Shown here: one piece after another, positions 10,808 to 21,200 of the stretch
Layout: the number at the start of each line of letters is the position of its first letter
Numbering within the stretch: the first letter of the stretch is position 1
NCBI GenBank assembly: GCA_030144725.1
Contig: JASKMD010000015.1
Span: forward strand, 2,857,425-2,921,424
Length of the DNA stretch: 64,000 bases
Origin: Haematococcus lacustris
Taxonomy: Eukaryota; Chlorophyta; Chlorophyceae; Chlamydomonadales; Haematococcaceae
Direction of reading: 5' to 3'
Position numbers and translations under genes: made by a program
Notes under the pieces: model-generated
Databases searched by the model: none
Seen by the model: only the letters and a program-made list of their open reading frames with translations
Told to the model about the DNA's origin: nothing

Positions 10808-11990
10808 ATTGAGAAGCGACTACTTGGGAGACCTCGCAAGTTGTCTAAGTTTGGACCCGGGGAAGGTCGAGGGAGGTGGGCACGGCTGGGGCAAAGGCTG
10901 GGCTCACCAGACAGGCAAGGGTGGCGACTAGGCTGGCAAACATGTCGAGGGGGGAGGCGGCCGGTCATACACGGGCAGCCGGCCAAGGCGGGGTGCTTGC
11001 TTTGGCCAAGGCAGCAGCATGGGTGGCTGCAGGAGCACGCAAGTTTGAATGCTCCGAGGCAGATGATGAGATATGCCGCCACTGCCAGCAGCGGCAGGAG
11101 GACCGCGACTTTATGAGCGAGGTCCAGTGCCCAATGTGACGTGGCCAGGTGATAAGGCCACTAGAAAAGAGGCCACGACAATTGACTAGGTTGATCACAT
11201 GATTTTGATGTGAGATTGATGGGTTGGGAGGCTTAAGTATTTCTATGCACGAAGACGTTCTCGAATTTGACTTTAGACGTACTTTGGCCATCGGGGAATT
11301 TGAAACAATGAAAACTTTGGCTCGGGAATAATATTTAAACTATAGTTTCCGAGGCCGGGAATCGATCGGGAATCGATCCGGAGAGTACGGTAGCGCAAAT
11401 ATTTTTGTTCACGTATTGTAGGAGTGAAATGAGCAGCGATACAATTTCATGCGATTTAAATGGTTCGTACACGAAAAGAAGGTACAACACAGACCCGCTA
11501 TTCCGTGAACGCATGATTGCGAGTATGCGAAACTATTATGACAAGGTCAAAGGGCCTGTTCCCAAGTTTTATTTTTCTCATTTGCTCGGATTCTCTGCGG
11601 TTGGGGCAGTTGAGAGTAACCGCCTCCGCTCGCCCGGCCTGCGTCTGCCTGCCTGCACCTGCCTGCCTGGCTGAAAGCAGCGAGGACAGTACCTACCCGC
11701 ACCTCCAGCAGCGAAGACGCACAGCAGAGTGCTTGCTGGTTTCTTGCTGGTTTGCTGGTCTTGCCGCATTGCTTTGCCCGCTTTTGCGGAGAATGCTAGT
11801 CCATCTAGCTGTCTGACTTGCGAGTCTGACTTGCAGCCTGACTTGCACGATTGCATTTTTCGCAGCTCGCATTTTGCGTACCAGCATCACCCCCGCCACC
11901 ACCCCCGCAGTCTGACTTGTACAGGTGTGAATCGTATGATCAGACCGTATGGGGTGAGCCTTACCAACCATGTATGCATAGCACCCTTAC
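10808..11990. repeat. Segmental duplication, copy 2
   Basis: Second copy of 5799-6995, same orientation, about 5 kb away, with few substitutions. It includes the right TIR end (to 11392). It continues past the point where copy 1 is cut by the hAT element, preserving the empty site at 11983-11990. Confidence 0.9.
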
Positions 11991-12950
11991 CTAGCACCCT
12001 GCCACAACACTTAAACACTTAAACACAACCAGCTGGGCCTGCCCTGTGTCGCGAGTAGGGCGCGACCGATCATATGACTTGCTGAGGAATTGGTCATATG
12101 ACTGAATATGATGGCTTCAAGATGTGATATGACCGGGTCTGTAGTCAAGAGGACAATGTGGCAGATCGCCACACTACCCCACCTGGGAACCCCGAGTGTA
12201 AAGAGGGTTTGACACCCTCCAAACCAGTATCACTCTCAGTTATAGTTAGTAATACTCCTCTACTCTCCTTCAAATTAGACCACGATTGAGACCATGGTTA
12301 AAAAACCAGATTGAGACCACGGCAATAAGGGTTACGGAGTTTTGCGAGTTTTGGCTTAAATGATTTTCATCATATTCCATCATGCTTGATCATATGGGGT
12401 CATATCTTAAAGATCATTTCGGGCGCGCCTTAGTCGCGAGGCTGAGGGCTGCCAGGGCCTTGGCCTGCTCCAGCAGCGAGTCCATCCCCCGAGTGCCAGA
12501 TTCTCACAGCACAACCGCCGAACCCCCCAGCATTTCAAATTTGCTAAACCTTTGTCTCGACTTTAGAAAAATGGGTCAACAAATTCGAAATGCTGGGCGG
12601 TTGGATCCGACGGTTCGGTCGCATTTTGGTAGCATTTACAGGTGTGCAGGAGAATCGTATGGGGTCTGACCGCGCATCGCGCCAGCCAATTTTGCACACG
12701 GCCAAAAAGTGCAGCGGTTGAGAGCAAATTGAGCATTTGAATTGCTCGAAACTTGGGAACAGGGCCAAAGACTCAGAAGAATACAAAGCTAAACGTCGAC
12801 AATGGTCTAAGGCATACTACGACAGACACCCGGAGGTGAAGACACTTTTTCGGTTGCAAAACCGAGAGAGTTGTTTGCGACCTAGCGTAACAGCGTCTGC
12901 CAAAGCCAAGCGTACCACCGCAACCAGCACGTCATTTCCAGCCGAACGAG
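11991..12950. other. Region upstream of the retrotransposon ORF1
   Basis: No firm gene. Contains several CATATGA words at 12070-12110, a hairpin at 12527-12596 and a short basic ORF at 12737-13030. The retrotransposon 5' UTR probably begins somewhere in 12600-12950, but I see no sharp boundary. Confidence 0.35.
12527..12596. repeat. Imperfect inverted repeat (hairpin)
   Basis: Arms of 17 nt, CCAGCATTTCAAATTTG and CAAATTCGAAATGCTGG, pair with one mismatch around a 36-nt loop. Weaker pairing extends outward. It could be a degraded MITE. Confidence 0.7.
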
Positions 12951-15900
12951 ATGAGAACCGCCAGACGACCTCTGGAGGCGACGGGCACACTGGCCTACAT
13001 CAGCCACGCCGTCAGCCTGCAGACCGGTAAGCGCATCAGCGCTGCATACCTCATCGTCCTGCTGTTACTTTGCTGCTCTGACCTATCCAGCAGCAAAAAC
13101 ACAGCAGATCCCTACGGTAACGATGGGTATAGCCACAGGGAGATGGCAGCCGACTGGATAGCGACAGCTGCGGACTGGCATAACAGCAGACAGTCACAAC
13201 AACGTTGCAACCTTTACGACAATCAACCCAAGCCCAGCACGCCCGTATGTGGCTTGACCTCCTTGCAACCTCTGCGCTATAACTATCCGCAGACACAACT
13301 CGGAGATAACTCGGAGAAGCATTTGGTGACACAACTCGGAGATAACTCGGAGAAACATTCGGTGACACAACTCGGAGACAACTCGGAGAAACATTTGGTG
13401 ACACAACTCGGAGATAACTCGGAGAAACATTCGGTGACACAACTCGGAGATAACTCGGAGAAACACTTGGGGACACAACGAGGAAAGAACTCGGTGACCA
13501 AACAACTCGGAGACAGATGGAGAAAACCACAAACCACTTGGAGCTGGCTTAGGGCATCCCAATATTGGTGGCCTCAGCCAAACAAACCTGATGCTAACAT
13601 CATACGGCGACACAAGGCAAAGGCCAACACCTCATGTGATGCATGCAACACCCCACCTGATCTGCTCCACGTGCTATGCAAACAGGTCACCACACCGCAA
13701 CACATAACCACACCTATACCCATGCACTGCCTCATGTGTGCAGGTGGATCGAGACATCTGGCCAAAATCCACCAGGTATGCTGCCCACCCACCTCCCCTT
13801 GCCATACCTTCTCACATACACACTCACAACACTATCACCAAATCAACTACATGGTGGCCCACATAACCCTCACCCACTGCCATGATGCAGGGAATGAAGT
13901 GGTCAAAGGCAAAGTATGGGGGGACTCGCTGGCACGCAAACTGGCCGCTAGCAGCCATGCCCCGCTGGTAAGCATGACCACCACACACTTGCGCCAGACT
14001 GACCATACAACTGGCCCGACACCACAACACACTATAGGGAGCTCCAGCCACAATGGATGGACCAAAAGGCACAGCCCTTGTGACCAATGCAGGTGGCACC
14101 GGACAGTGCGGAGCGATCGGCACAGCGCCTGTGCCGGGGACTGGAGGGCCCCATTGGAAATCACGGCCTGGCGGGCGGGAGTATGCCAGGTACCTCTCCA
14201 CACGCAGCCGGCATGCCTGCAAACAGATCCACACCACACATGCAGTCAACCCAACACTCTAACCCACCACCACCCCGATCTACACCACCTCACCGCAGGG
14301 GAGAAGACGGTGGAGGACCAGAGCACAGGCTCAGCGCCCCCTGTGAATGGGATCACTAACCCGGTAAGGGACCATGGCAGCCCCCAGACCCAGCACCCAA
14401 AACAGCTGCTGATAGGAACAACACACCAACCCTGCATATGGGCTGAGCACCTCTTCACCCAAACGGACCCCACTACCTGCTGCCCACACAGGTACCCCAC
14501 ATCCAACCTGGCGCCACAGGTGGTAATGGGGAAGGATACCCACCCCTACCGCAACACGATGCCGACCTGCCAGGTAGACCAAGACTGCCAAGAGTGGTAC
14601 CCTGCCACACACCAACACCATGACAAACACACCAACATGAACTCATGGCGAGACCTGCATGGTGCCGCAGACGCCGTTGGGGGCATGATGTGGAGCAACC
14701 CTGTCGCGCATGGAGAAGCGGCCGCCATGAGGGGCCCGCAGGTCGGAAATGGTTCCCCTGTCAAATCTGGTTATGCTGTGATATCTCTGACCTGCCTTAA
14801 CTCGGATCACCACCACTGCAGGTTGCGCCATACAGCGCCGAGCGTCTGGCATACCGGCCAAACAGAGGTCTGGAGCGTCCTGCCAGCAGCCGCAACTTGG
14901 GACAGCGACTCCTGGAGGCCACAGGTGCTGACTCAACTTATACAGGGCTACAACACAGTCAATCAACAAAGGTACAGCTGGTATCCCCACATGACGCCTC
15001 CTCTATACATACCCACAGGAACTTCACCCCATAGTGAGGACATGAACCCAGAAGATGCCAGCATGGAGGGCCTGGAGGAACACGAGGTGAGACAGGAGGC
15101 CACACCGGTCAAAGCTAGTCCCCAACAACCACACGCTCAACTTGCAGCACCATATACCCACATGGCGGGACGCAACAACAACCCACACATTAACACACCA
15201 TCCCACCTATACCACATCCACAACACCCCCTGCGCCACTAGCGCCAGCCTAGACGCACGCTGCTCATGGAGACACTGCTGCAGGCACCAGCCAAGACACC
15301 ATACACAGCCTCACTCCACACAAACCACTCCCCAAGCCATCACTAAGCACATGCAACCGACGGGTTACATTGTACAGACGCTAGAAGCAGACCTTCCACA
15401 CTACGCTAGCATGTATCCCACAGATAAGAGCGCCACTTACAGGCTAACGTCCACCACTGCCCTGGCCACAGGAGACTGGAGATACTCAACTGAGCACCTG
15501 AGCAAGCCGACCTGCAGGCCTGGGCACCCCAGGAAGGAGAGGCTTGAAGAGGCAGAGGCCGGGACCGGCTGGGAGGAAAACGCAAGAGACGATGGAAAAG
15601 CTTTAGATTGGACAGTCCCATGGACTGCCTACCCACCTAGGACAGATAGGGAGGAATGTGAATGGGACGTGAGAGATGGAGAGCTAGGTTGGACACTATA
15701 CCCAAGCACCGCACGACCCGCCCTCCCCAACCCAAATAGGGTAGAACTGTGCGACCTGAGCTGCGCCCTCTGCCATGTCAGACCCGGCGAACACCATGCT
15801 GCGCTCCTTTGTAATGCCCTTAGCCTTACACGATGGCATGACCAACCGTACGACACAGAGATGTCAGCTACACATGCAGTCATGCAGGCTGACAGGCAAC

Positions 15901-18260
15901 ATGCTGCTCAGCCCCACCACCACCACCTGCCAGCCCTGACCGCTGCAGGTTGGCATGACCAGCCGTACGACACAGAGATGCCAACTACACATGCTGCCAT
16001 GCAGGTTGACAAGCGTTATGTTGATCAACCCCACCACCACCTGCCAGCCCTGACCGCTGCAGGTTGGCATGACCAGCCGTATGACACGGATATGCTAGCT
16101 ACACATGCCGCCATGCAAGACACCCATCAACAACCGTATCCTCCTCACCACCAACCACAGCCCACACATATCGGGATAATCATAAGACAACAAGAGAAAC
16201 TGACGAACATGCTCATGCTCACTGTGATATGCACACACTTGCTTACCACTATCTATCAACGCATGAATCACCCCCCAAAGCCAACAAAAAAGGACTCCAA
16301 ACGTTGCCTCAAGAAGCACAAGAAACTACTCAGCCGTATCAGAGCGACGGTTAAAACCACATGCTACAACCTCATGATAGGGATAGACGGCACTCAAGCA
16401 GCCTCTTGTGCCCTCTGCAAGCTGGCCAACAGGTTTCACCTATCCACACACGGCGCCAACAGCAGCCACCCTTTCACAGTCAATCAGTTCAATAGCACCC
16501 TACATGTCTACTGCACCTACCAGGTTGCAGCGAATAGGAATAAAACAGAAAATACACCGTGCACTGTGGACCCCCTATCTGCCGCCCGGGCGGTCTACCT
16601 GGCCTGGCTCCTGCTAGCCGCTGGGGATGTCGAAGCCAACCCTGGCCCAATCAACGGGCATTATCAACAGGCCCGGCACAGCTCCGCGTGTCAGATCTAC
16701 TCCTTGAATAACGCTGCAGGCCACGAATGGGTCACCATGCATGACATTGACCACTTTTACGACAATAGGCTCCTCCAAATAACAGATTACTCCGAACGCG
16801 GCGCGTGGCTGATGGCAAGAGGCGCTGGCGGCTACTCGGACGAAGTCATTGAGATGTACTTGCGGGTCCACTATGGCCTAGCAGTACAAAGCATTGCCCA
16901 ACTGAACCAACCCAACGACTGGACTGCTAACAACCTTGGGAACCTCGCCTGCCAGTACGGCACACACACATTTCTATGCAGAAGGCCAGGCCACAGCATG
17001 GCCATGACATGCAAAGACGGCACATGGCACCTCATGGACTCCATGAAATCAACACCGACGCCCATCTCGCGCATCCCTGCTGCAGCCAAGCGGACTATGC
17101 ACCAGCTCTTTGTCATCACGCCCAACACCCGCTCACGGGAGCAGATACGCCTGTGCGAAGAAAAAGGCATCCACAACATCATTAGCCACGCGGAACATAC
17201 AAGCAACCACAATCGCAACACCACAGCAGTCGAACCCACCCCACACACAGTTACAGCCCAGAACCTAGCTCATCCCTACATGGAAAGGCAATACGAAGAG
17301 TGCTGCCTAGTGCATGCTTTCAACATGGCCATGGGAAAGAAATGCATAGATTACCATGCAGTCATCAACCACTGCAAGCAACTAGCAGAGCACCTACAAC
17401 ACCTTGCACAAGCAGCACGAGACATAGGGCACACCGTACACACCTTCAAAACTGAGCACATCTACCATGCGAATGGTCAGTTCTCATCTGATACACTGAA
17501 CCACTACCTCTACCGCAAACACCAAGAGCTACACACGTACCTGCACCCTGCCTCAACCTACCTGCCCATCCAGAGCATCACCCCCGAGGTGATCACAGCC
17601 GCTATTGCAAGTACGGGCGCCACATGCAACGATGCTGTCATCCTGCTATCCTACCAACACGCTACAACCATTAAGCACACGCAACAAGGGTGGCACCAGC
17701 TGGACTCATTCAACCGCATGCCCAAACCACTCTCCACACCTGACGACTGGGGCAGCCTCCAAGGCAACCTGCTCACCATCTGCACGGGCAATGTGAGACA
17801 CACAAGATTCATTAGGAGGGAAATCTGGATAGCGGACCCGCTGGAGGCCGCCACACCATCGGCGCTAGCAGAACACTTCCGAGATCATCTGGACCCGATA
17901 GATCTCACCACAGACCACACAGAGGCAAGAGGGACCCCCGGCCCCTTGCACGTGACCACCACTACTGCGAGACCAGCTGCACAACCGATAGCACACGCAG
18001 GGAGACAGCAGAGGGCATCCCCCCACACGACGAGCCTACCCGGCTGCGACAGCGCCGGGACACACCCACGGTCACTCTCCGTCCGCAAACACGTATCCAT
18101 CGACCCACTACGCCCCTCGACAACGCCACCGACGCTGCCAACAAGCGCGTTCGAGTCACCAAGAGACACGGTAACGACACACACACTCAAACCCTCATGT
18201 TCAAATATCTCTGCAAACGCACCGCTGAGACCCACAACACTGGGCCAGTGTCCACCATAG
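12951..18260 (+). CDS. Retrotransposon ORF1: zinc-finger region, 2A motif, two Josephin-like proteases
   Basis: 1,769 aa from the ATG at 12951. The N-terminal two-thirds is Thr/His/Pro-rich with two internal repeats (12-aa units near residue 115-174; three ~38-39-aa units near 962-1060). It has scattered Cys/His clusters, including C1153-x2-C1156-x6-H1163-x3-H1167, a C2H2-like finger that may bind the RNA. A 2A-type motif GDVEANPGP spans residues 1225-1233. The C-terminal part holds two domains with the ataxin-3 Josephin pattern: C1247 in CQIYSLNN with H1348 and D1363; and Q1447, C1452 (CLVHAFNM) with H1570 and D1585. In Josephin enzymes these positions form the oxyanion Gln and the Cys-His-Asn/Asp triad of a deubiquitinase. 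The substrate here is unknown. The end overlaps ORF2 in the -1 frame. Confidence 0.85.
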   Translation: MRTARRPLEATGTLAYISHAVSLQTGKRISAAYLIVLLLLCCSDLSSSKNTADPYGNDGYSHREMAADWIATAADWHNSRQSQQRCNLYDNQPKPSTPVCGLTSLQPLRYNYPQTQLGDNSEKHLVTQLGDNSEKHSVTQLGDNSEKHLVTQLGDNSEKHSVTQLGDNSEKHLGTQRGKNSVTKQLGDRWRKPQTTWSWLRASQYWWPQPNKPDANIIRRHKAKANTSCDACNTPPDLLHVLCKQVTTPQHITTPIPMHCLMCAGGSRHLAKIHQVCCPPTSPCHTFSHTHSQHYHQINYMVAHITLTHCHDAGNEVVKGKVWGDSLARKLAASSHAPLVSMTTTHLRQTDHTTGPTPQHTIGSSSHNGWTKRHSPCDQCRWHRTVRSDRHSACAGDWRAPLEITAWRAGVCQVPLHTQPACLQTDPHHTCSQPNTLTHHHPDLHHLTAGEKTVEDQSTGSAPPVNGITNPVRDHGSPQTQHPKQLLIGTTHQPCIWAEHLFTQTDPTTCCPHRYPTSNLAPQVVMGKDTHPYRNTMPTCQVDQDCQEWYPATHQHHDKHTNMNSWRDLHGAADAVGGMMWSNPVAHGEAAAMRGPQVGNGSPVKSGYAVISLTCLNSDHHHCRLRHTAPSVWHTGQTEVWSVLPAAATWDSDSWRPQVLTQLIQGYNTVNQQRYSWYPHMTPPLYIPTGTSPHSEDMNPEDASMEGLEEHEVRQEATPVKASPQQPHAQLAAPYTHMAGRNNNPHINTPSHLYHIHNTPCATSASLDARCSWRHCCRHQPRHHTQPHSTQTTPQAITKHMQPTGYIVQTLEADLPHYASMYPTDKSATYRLTSTTALATGDWRYSTEHLSKPTCRPGHPRKERLEEAEAGTGWEENARDDGKALDWTVPWTAYPPRTDREECEWDVRDGELGWTLYPSTARPALPNPNRVELCDLSCALCHVRPGEHHAALLCNALSLTRWHDQPYDTEMSATHAVMQADRQHAAQPHHHHLPALTAAGWHDQPYDTEMPTTHAAMQVDKRYVDQPHHHLPALTAAGWHDQPYDTDMLATHAAMQDTHQQPYPPHHQPQPTHIGIIIRQQEKLTNMLMLTVICTHLLTTIYQRMNHPPKPTKKDSKRCLKKHKKLLSRIRATVKTTCYNLMIGIDGTQAASCALCKLANRFHLSTHGANSSHPFTVNQFNSTLHVYCTYQVAANRNKTENTPCTVDPLSAARAVYLAWLLLAAGDVEANPGPINGHYQQARHSSACQIYSLNNAAGHEWVTMHDIDHFYDNRLLQITDYSERGAWLMARGAGGYSDEVIEMYLRVHYGLAVQSIAQLNQPNDWTANNLGNLACQYGTHTFLCRRPGHSMAMTCKDGTWHLMDSMKSTPTPISRIPAAAKRTMHQLFVITPNTRSREQIRLCEEKGIHNIISHAEHTSNHNRNTTAVEPTPHTVTAQNLAHPYMERQYEECCLVHAFNMAMGKKCIDYHAVINHCKQLAEHLQHLAQAARDIGHTVHTFKTEHIYHANGQFSSDTLNHYLYRKHQELHTYLHPASTYLPIQSITPEVITAAIASTGATCNDAVILLSYQHATTIKHTQQGWHQLDSFNRMPKPLSTPDDWGSLQGNLLTICTGNVRHTRFIRREIWIADPLEAATPSALAEHFRDHLDPIDLTTDHTEARGTPGPLHVTTTTARPAAQPIAHAGRQQRASPHTTSLPGCDSAGTHPRSLSVRKHVSIDPLRPSTTPPTLPTSAFESPRDTVTTHTLKPSCSNISANAPLRPTTLGQCPP
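13293..13472 (+). repeat. Five 36-bp in-frame tandem repeats
   Basis: Units encode TQLGDNSEKHLV/SV twelve-residue repeats within ORF1. A sixth degenerate unit follows at 13473. Frame is kept because the unit is a multiple of three. Confidence 0.95.
15834..16130 (+). repeat. Three 114-117-bp in-frame repeats
   Basis: Starts at 15834, 15951 and 16065, the third incomplete. Each begins WHDQPYDTEM and carries a His-rich run before LPALTAAG. Located in the ORF1 middle region. Confidence 0.9.
16623..16649 (+). other. 2A-type ribosome-skipping motif in ORF1
   Basis: Encodes GDVEANPGP, matching the 2A consensus D-(V/I)-E-x-N-P-G-P, preceded by a hydrophobic Leu-rich stretch (YLAWLLLAAG) as in active 2A peptides. 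Skipping would fall between G1232 and P1233. It would release the Josephin-like pair as a separate protein of about 537 residues. 2A sequences are known from other non-LTR retrotransposons such as trypanosome L1Tc and sea urchin elements. Activity here is inferred. Confidence 0.85.
17816..18260 (+). other. ORF1/ORF2 overlap in the -1 frame
   Basis: The ORF2 frame is open from 17816 (stop codon at 17813), so it overlaps ORF1 by up to 445 nt, although the first ATG is at 18197. The ORF2-frame translation between about 18000 and 18197 is rich in Arg/Thr and looks at least as coding-like as ORF1. No classical X-XXY-YYZ slippery heptamer was evident. Reinitiation at the ATG at 18197 or a non-canonical shift are both possible. 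Confidence 0.5.
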
Positions 18261-21200
18261 ACGAGACACCTAAACTCACGCCAGACATAGACCTAGGTAC
18301 GAACCAACATCACAGCCCCCCACCGCCACCCACCCCCAACCGGCAACACATCACCCTCACGACCTTCAACGTCAGAGGCCTACACAGATCTAGAAACGAA
18401 GTTCTGAACCTTGTGCACAGCCAAAGCCCGGACATCCTGATCCTTACTGAAACCATGACCCAACCCAGGAGCAACAACACTAGCTCTGGCTGGCTAAAGA
18501 GGGTTATGCCCAACTATACTGTCCACCGCCACCAAGGCCACAGCGAAGTCCTCATTGGCATCAGACATGATCTAGCCATCCAGATGCAAGCTACCATGAT
18601 ACAACCGTGCACAGATGCGGATGTAAACACCCGCTGCGTCATCCTGAGCCTCCGCCAACGGCGAAGCGAAGAGCTCACACTCGTTGCCACGTACTGGCCC
18701 TCGGGGAACAACGACGACGCGCTCCCATTACGGAGGAAGATGCAAGAGCATATACGAACAGCCACTGGGCACCTGCCCGGCTCACTCATCCTGGCGGGAG
18801 ATATCAATGCCACAATGAAAACAGAGGATCGCTCCGAGCACACCGAATACACACAAGACAACATGATGAGGGAGTTCGCAACAGAGATGCGCCTGTCCGA
18901 AGCTGATCCCGGCGACCGGGCCTGGACCTACCAACAACCGCACTGCAACAGCCGCATCGACGCCATACTGACGCGCGACGCAAGACACGGCCCTGTACAC
19001 CGCACGCACGTCGACACGAACGCATATCTTAGCGACCACAGACCACTCACCGCCACACTCAGTACAGCCCGACTGGGCATAGACCTGGCAGCCCCACAAA
19101 AACCTCAGAAGCACAGCCACACCATCCTTACCACCCCCATTACCAATAAGGACAGGGAAGCCTACCGCCTGGCAGTGCAACAACCCAGCTCAGGTGCCCC
19201 ACAACTGCACGCACACCTGACAACTTACCTTGCTCCCATGTACACTGATGCTATCCACTTCCTGACCACGATTGACAAGGCCAACCCCCAACAACCACAG
19301 CGCCTAACGTTGGTAGCAGGCCTCCCAGCCAGGGAAGCTGTAGACACCGCAGCTACCATGCTCACAACCCTACTGCAAACCTGCAGGACGACAGCTATCA
19401 AGACGTGCAATACTAAGACCCTAACAAGGGGGGGCCAACACTACCAACGCAGGACCATGTGTAGGATTAGACAGGCACTAGGCAAAAAGCTCAAAACCAC
19501 CAGAGAACTCAGCCGGAAGGCTAGAGTGTTTTTCAAGCAAAACAACGTGCACCCAACCATCGATGAACTTATCCCAGAGACAGATACGACAAATGCGGAA
19601 ACAAGGGAGGCGGTACAAGCGCGCCAGGGCGACGACACAACCGAAAATCACGTGCAGGCCGCGCTCGCCCAGCTGACCAACTCGTACCGCGACCAAATTC
19701 ACAAGCTAGACGACGACGACTCCGCACTCGCCATCGCCAAAGCCCGTGTCAGAATGCAACAACTAATAAGCACCCAGCCTAAGAAAGCGAACAAATACAT
19801 CCTACGCCCGTCCCGCACCGATCACAAAGGCCTGCAGGCGCTAGCCGACCCCACCACCAACAAGATATGCACGGCCCCGGCCGACCTGAACCGGATAATT
19901 ACCGAGGCCTACAGACAAAAGCTCACGCCGCCGACCCCCAAAACTGGCAACTACACAAACACGCAGACTCGAAACTACCCGTGGGCCCGCGCCAAAGCGG
20001 ACGACCCTTTCACGATGCACACCTGCCAAAACGTACATTGGCTACACACAGCCATCATGGACAAGGCAGGCTTCCAGGAATGCCTCAGCAGGCTGGCAGG
20101 AGGCAAGGCCCCGGGACCAGACGGCATTGAGAACGAGATCATCAAGATGCTGCCGTGGGAGATGAGGGACACCATACACCAGCTGTTCATCATCATGTGG
20201 GCTACAGGCTGCACACCAACCACGTGGAAGACCAGTGACACATGCCTGCTCTACAAAGACAAAGGGCAAGAAACGGACCTTAACTCCTACAGGCCTGTGG
20301 GCCTAGCCAACACCGTCTACAAGCTGTGGACCAGCCTCATAACTAAGATGCTTTCTGAGTATGCTGAAGCCAATGGGATGCTCAGCAAGAACCAAGCTGG
20401 GTTCCGCTCCCATAGGAACACTACACAACAGCTACAGATGCTTGTCATGGCCCTTGAAGATGCTAAGCTGGCTAAGGCAGATATCTACGCGCTCCTGGTC
20501 GACTTCACCAGTGCGTTCAACACCACCTGCCAGGACAAACTACTATGGATCATGCACGACCTAGGCTTCCCCACGGACGCGACGGACGCAGTGAAGGACC
20601 TATACACGGGCGCTACAACGCGCTTCAGAACTCCCTACGGCCCCACTGACCCGGTACCCGTGGACCGGGGCACCATCCAGGGCGACTCACTCTCACCCTT
20701 CCTGTTCCTCATCTATATCGAACCCCTACTGCGCTGGCTGCAGGTGGGCGCGAGGGGCTATAAATTCAAATCCGCGACGGCTGACAGCGGGGAACGCGCC
20801 ACTGTCAGCAGCATTGACTATGCCGACGACATAGCAATCCTCTGCAACACACTCCGCAACCTCCGCTGCCAAGCGGACAAACTCTCAGCCTTCTCGGACT
20901 GGGGTCACCTCATCATCTCACACAGTAAAACCCTCGCAACAGCGGCGCTCCATCACTCGATCGAAACCGGCATGTGCAGCAACGCGGCCGAAGCGGATAA
21001 GTGGGCCCGCCAACAACTCCAAACTGTAAGCTTACAAGGGAAACCCGTCACATACCACCGCCCGACCTCACCCTTCACCTACCTGGGTGTGCTCATCACC
21101 ATGACGCTGGACTGGAAACCACAACACACCGCTATGATTACCCAGCTACGCCAAAAACTAGAGAGACTCAGACGCTCCTTTGCTAGCGCTAGACAGGCCA

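Noticed and set aside
13293..13530. 36-bp direct repeats considered as a CRISPR array
   Set aside because: Units are contiguous with no spacers, encode an in-frame peptide repeat, and lie in a eukaryotic retrotransposon.
16623..16649. 2A motif considered as evidence of an integrated RNA virus
   Set aside because: It lies in one frame with a LINE ORF1, next to LINE ORF2; 2A motifs are known in LINEs.
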